This document shows positions 60,745 through 64,000 of a DNA stretch of 64,000 bases, piece by piece (position 1 is the stretch's first letter; each line of letters opens with the position of its first letter). Made by a program: the position numbers and the translations under genes. Location: contig OX578145.1 in assembly GCA_951213105.1 (NCBI GenBank), positions 116,887,239 to 116,951,238 of the forward strand, in the 5' to 3' direction. The notes under the pieces are model-generated. The model saw only the letters and a list, made by a program, of their open reading frames with translations, ran no database searches and had not been told where the DNA came from. Source of the stretch: Amaurobius ferox. Lineage: Eukaryota > Arthropoda > Arachnida > Araneae > Amaurobiidae.

Positions 60745-61708
60745 GCCTACCGATGACTGGCAGAGGGTCTACAGACTCACAAGATTGGGGTACTTGGCTG
60801 TGAAGGTAGAGGCCTTCAGAGCTAGGGGCTTTAAAATTTGCTACCGGTGCCAGCAATTCAACCACTCATCCGAAAACTGCAGTATGCCACCAAAGTGCCT
60901 GAAGTGTGGAGAAGGACACTTCACACGAGACTGCCAGAGACCCAGGACAGAGAAGGCGACGTGTGCTAACTGTAATGGAGACCACCCGGCGAACTTCAGG
61001 CAATGCCCGAAGAACCCCTGGAACAAGGGAAAGGCACCGGGGTATGCCCCCCCCCACCCCCAAAAAATCAGATACCCCCTTGGAGGCAAAAGACCCTCGG
61101 ACCAAACCCCCAGGCACCCCCTCAGGGCTCCTCGCACATAGTGCCACAGGTAAACAGGCACCAACCTACAGCACCTACCAGATCGGTGCAAGAGCAGGCC
61201 CCCAAACCTTCGACCTCCAGAGAATTGACTCTGGAGGAAGTTAAAGCAGCTACAGCTGCAATTAAAAAGAGATCAGAGGCAGAAAAAGCCAGACAGGCAA
61301 AGGATAGACTGGATGGGAAAGTTAAGGAATGGAAAGAAACTAAACGAGTCAGGGAGGAAGAAGAGCTCGCGCAAACCCAGCTGTTAGCTAAAACGGATGG
61401 AAAAAAAACAAAAAACTATCGAGTTCCAAAAGGACATCACAAAAAAAGTGCAAACCGCGGTTGAGGCTGAGGAAATGGAAGCCGAGACTGAACAGGCTGA
61501 TAAATCCGATGCTGAAAAGATGGAGGATATCCTCAACCTCATCAGAGGATTTATCAGCACGTTTAATCTAGACGACATAAAACGTCTGTTGATGCAGTTC
61601 GCAGAACTTGTGCAAAAAAAGAGCGATCCAATGGTAATGGTCTTTGAGGCCCTTAAAATAATCGCGGACTTTAAAAGTAACAGTGAGAATCAAACCCGTC
61701 ATGGCTAG
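60743..61708 (+). pseudogene. Jockey B ORF1 (gag-like) C-terminal part with three CCHC knuckles
   Basis: The frame begins RPTDDWQRVYRLTRLGYLAV and carries CYRCQQFNHSSENC, CLKCGEGHFTRDC and CANCNGDHPANFRQC, the three zinc knuckles of Jockey/I-type ORF1 nucleocapsid proteins. A Pro-rich segment contains a C run (61048-61057) where the frame shifts. A Lys/Glu-rich helix (EEVKAATAAIKKRSEAEKAR) follows, then a second shift at an A run near 61401-61408, and the end IIADFKSNSENQTRHG. The N-terminal half of ORF1 is absent. Both frameshifts sit in homopolymers, so sequencing error is a real alternative to decay. Confidence 0.87.
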
Positions 61709-63944
61709 GTCCCAAAAGGAGTCAATAAAAATAATATTCTGGAATGCGAACGGCATATCTCCAAGAATAAATGAACTTAGGAACTATGTAAATGAAAATG
61801 ACGTAGACGCCTTACTAATTCAGGAAACTAGAGTTAGAGAAAGTAAAAAACTAAACATAGCCAACTACCCAGGTTATCATAATCTTAGCTCAAATACTAA
61901 TGCTAGAACGCCCCATGGAGGAACAGCAATATACATTAAAAGAAATATTCCCCACGAGAAACTAAAAAGCATACATCTTCAAAGTATAGAAAATACTAGC
62001 ATAAAAATTAAAATTAATAATACTAGCCCGTTTATCCTAACCTCAACATATGTTAAAAATATGAGTAGAGTAGACGTAGCTGCGCAGCTGGAACTGCTTT
62101 TCTCGCGATATCCCAACACGATACTCGCAGGCGACTTCAACGCACATCACCGAGCGTGGGGCTGTAGGAGACAGATATATACACGCGGAACACAGATACA
62201 TAGACTGCTGAACACCACAAATACTAACATTATTGCACCGTCGACACCAACCTGCTTCTCAGGCGCCAGCGGCACATTCATAGACTTTGTCCTAACGCGA
62301 AACATAGACTACGCTCACACTATTAGTACCCTGGATGAATTCGACTCGGATCATCTGCCGGTACTGGTGACATTTGACCTGAACACACCTCTTCCAGCCT
62401 CTTTGGGACAAGAGAGGGTCAACTGGGAAGTATTCAAAAGAGCACTCTTCGAGCCGCACTTAGCAGTACCTAACATTATGAGCACGGCGGATATTGACTC
62501 TGCCACGCACACACTTACAACAGAAATCAAGAGAGCAATTGCCTCTGCCACAACACACCGTGAGTCTCCAAAATTACCCACACTTTCCCACCATGTCAAA
62601 CAATTAGTCAGGCAAAGGAATAGATTACGTAAGACATGGCAGGCTAACAGAGATCCCGCCCTTAAAAGGGAGCTTAACAGTCTCACGTGTAAAGTCAGGG
62701 GGAAAATTGTCGCAGAAAAGCAACAACAGTATAAAGAATTAATCGAATCCCTTAGCCCAGAAGATGTATCGCTCTGGCAATTCGCAAAAAGACTCAGGAA
62801 ACCTCAAATTAAGCTCCCGCCACTAATGGATGGCGCTAAAATCGCGTACTCAGACGAGGAAAAAGCCGAGGCGCTCGCAAGCCATTATGAAAAACAATTC
62901 CAACCAAACCACGATCTAATGTGTCAGGATACCCTAAGAATGGTTAGACAAACTTTAAATAACTTCAGGAATTCCCCGGTAACGGCTGAGATTAACCCAG
63001 CCACCCCGCAGGAGATAGTAGAAATTATCAAAAATCGTAAAAGCCCAGGGCACGACAAAATCAGAAATATTGCGGTTAAAAACCTGCCCCTAAACGTAAT
63101 ATGTTACTTGACTATCTTAATAAATAAAATATTAAAACTAAACTACTTTCCCAAAGAATGGAAGGAAGCGATAATCATAACAATCCCCAAGCCAGGTGAG
63201 GATGCCACAATTCCAGCCAACTACAGACCAATTAGCTTGCTACCGACACTTAGTAAAATTACTGAGAAAATAATTCTTAAGAGACTGAACACGCACCTTA
63301 GTGAGAATGACATCCTCATTCCGGAGCAGTTTGGATTTCGGCCAAAGCACTCCACCACTCATCAATTGCTGAGAGTGGTAGAGTACATCTCTTCTGGACT
63401 TAATAGTAAGACACCCACAGCTGCGATTTTTCTGGACATACAAAAAGCCTTTGATAAAGTATGGCACAGTGGATTAGCGTACAAATTGACCACTTTAAAA
63501 GTCCCTGACGCTCATCAATTGCTGAGAGTGGTAGAGTACATCTCTTCTGGACTTAATAATAAGACACCCACAGCTGCGATTTTTCTGGACATACAAAAAG
63601 CCTTTGATAAAGTATGGCACTGTGGATTAGCGTACAAATTGATCACTTTAAAAGTCCCTGACGCTCTTGTCAAACTTTTAATCTCATACTTAAATAACAG
63701 ACACTTTCAAGTCAGAGTAGGAGGTAACTTATCAACACCCAAGCTCATTAAAAGTAGTGTACCGCAAGGTTCTATCCTGGGCCCGACACTCTTTAACATA
63801 TACCTGAACGACATCCCCAGGACTCCAAACACAGAGCTGGCACTCTATGCAGACGACAGTGCGATACTTGCAGAACACCCATATGTCTCAGTAATGCACA
63901 GACAGCTACAACAACACTTAGACATACTCCAAACATGGCTGTAA
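61701..63944 (+). CDS. Jockey B ORF2: endonuclease plus reverse transcriptase, duplicated motif A, premature stop
   Basis: ATG at 61701 overlaps the ORF1 stop (ATGGCTAG). The endonuclease has IIFWNANGISPR, LLIQETRV, HGGTAIYIKRN, LAGDFNAHHRAWG, FIDFVLTRN and DSDHLPVLV, so every catalytic block is present. The RT follows: SPGHDKIRN, WKEAIIITIPKPG, NYRPISLLPTLSKI, EQFGFRPKHST, motif A FLDIQKAFDKVWH twice (see duplication at 63358-63663), motif B VPQGSILGPTLFNIY and motif C LYADDSAI. A TAA at 63942 ends the frame at TWL, while the next codons (KWRIKLNPKKCH) are plainly the continuing thumb region. A normal Jockey ORF2 is about 900 residues. The duplication and the stop make it very unlikely to be active. 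Confidence 0.9.
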   Translation: MARSQKESIKIIFWNANGISPRINELRNYVNENDVDALLIQETRVRESKKLNIANYPGYHNLSSNTNARTPHGGTAIYIKRNIPHEKLKSIHLQSIENTSIKIKINNTSPFILTSTYVKNMSRVDVAAQLELLFSRYPNTILAGDFNAHHRAWGCRRQIYTRGTQIHRLLNTTNTNIIAPSTPTCFSGASGTFIDFVLTRNIDYAHTISTLDEFDSDHLPVLVTFDLNTPLPASLGQERVNWEVFKRALFEPHLAVPNIMSTADIDSATHTLTTEIKRAIASATTHRESPKLPTLSHHVKQLVRQRNRLRKTWQANRDPALKRELNSLTCKVRGKIVAEKQQQYKELIESLSPEDVSLWQFAKRLRKPQIKLPPLMDGAKIAYSDEEKAEALASHYEKQFQPNHDLMCQDTLRMVRQTLNNFRNSPVTAEINPATPQEIVEIIKNRKSPGHDKIRNIAVKNLPLNVICYLTILINKILKLNYFPKEWKEAIIITIPKPGEDATIPANYRPISLLPTLSKITEKIILKRLNTHLSENDILIPEQFGFRPKHSTTHQLLRVVEYISSGLNSKTPTAAIFLDIQKAFDKVWHSGLAYKLTTLKVPDAHQLLRVVEYISSGLNNKTPTAAIFLDIQKAFDKVWHCGLAYKLITLKVPDALVKLLISYLNNRHFQVRVGGNLSTPKLIKSSVPQGSILGPTLFNIYLNDIPRTPNTELALYADDSAILAEHPYVSVMHRQLQQHLDILQTWL
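63358..63663 (+). repeat. In-frame 153-bp tandem duplication inside the RT palm
   Basis: Copy 1 is 63358-63510 and copy 2 is 63511-63663, period 153 bp (51 codons), with three mismatches (S/N, S/C and T/I at the protein level). Each copy encodes HQLLRVVEYISSGLN through FLDIQKAFDKVWH to LKVPDA. Because the period is a multiple of three, the reading frame is preserved. Confidence 0.97.
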
Positions 63945-64000
63945 AAATGGCGAATAAAATTAAACCCCAAGAAATGTCATTGGATCTATTTCTCGAGGAA

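Larger units (their letters stand above)
60742..64000 (+). mobile_element. Jockey-type LINE B, 5'-truncated, running off the window
   Basis: It begins inside ORF1 at the zinc-knuckle region and continues through ORF2 to the window end. ORF2 is open for about 750 codons, so this copy is far younger than Jockey A. Codon and base use are less AT-biased than the surrounding intronic DNA. Confidence 0.88.

Overview
The window is AT-rich nuclear DNA from an animal, most likely an arthropod and plausibly an arachnid. The taxon is an inference from the transposon mix (permuted and canonical Penelope-like elements, Jockey and RNase-H-bearing LINEs, several hAT lineages, Tc1/mariner, Tigger, tRNA-derived SINEs). 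Nothing bacterial or organellar is visible.

One host gene can be rebuilt. On the minus strand, ten coding exons from 58756 down to 14909 form an in-phase 586-codon frame (1761 bp with the stop) that matches the C-terminal two thirds of IQUB, the IQ-motif/ubiquitin-domain protein of the axonemal radial spoke. The order is YLGG/KLTG segment, IQ motif, helical region, zinc-ribbon-like CxxC pair, WTPWNC segment and a conserved tail. The tail exon (14909-15055) lies 12.6 kb downstream of its neighbour and is not obvious as a long reading frame. The start codon sits about 190 bp from a CpG-containing cluster with an X-box (RFX site), an inverted CCAAT and an NRF1-like palindrome. This fits a ciliary gene starting here without the usual ubiquitin-like domain.

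Layout: 1-14.9 kb lies beyond the 3' end of IQUB and is a transposon graveyard: a Tc1 element with perfect 29-bp ends (2459-3856), a ZMYM-type hAT relic (about 5483-9836), SINE copies (9859-10735), and a ZBED/Buster-type hAT fossil (about 10860-13230) split by a 595-bp mariner. The last IQUB intron (15.1-27.7 kb) holds a Tigger 5' end, an RNase-H LINE, a Naiad-like Penelope element with its GIY-YIG domain before the RT, a tandem SINE array, and a T/G-rich plus-strand stretch ending in a good poly(A) signal at 26188. The other introns (27.9-58.4 kb) carry a fold-back MITE, two hAT insertions with exact 8-bp target duplications, two more Penelope relics (one flanked by 204-bp inverted arms with hammerhead-ribozyme-like cores), local tandem duplications and many long poly(G)/poly(C) tracts.

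59.1-64 kb, upstream of IQUB, is a composite of two Jockey-type LINEs. The second has a long ORF2 (endonuclease and RT) with an exact-period, in-frame 153-bp tandem duplication that doubles RT motif A. It runs off the window end.

The transposon genes are nearly all broken. IQUB is the only gene that looks under constraint.
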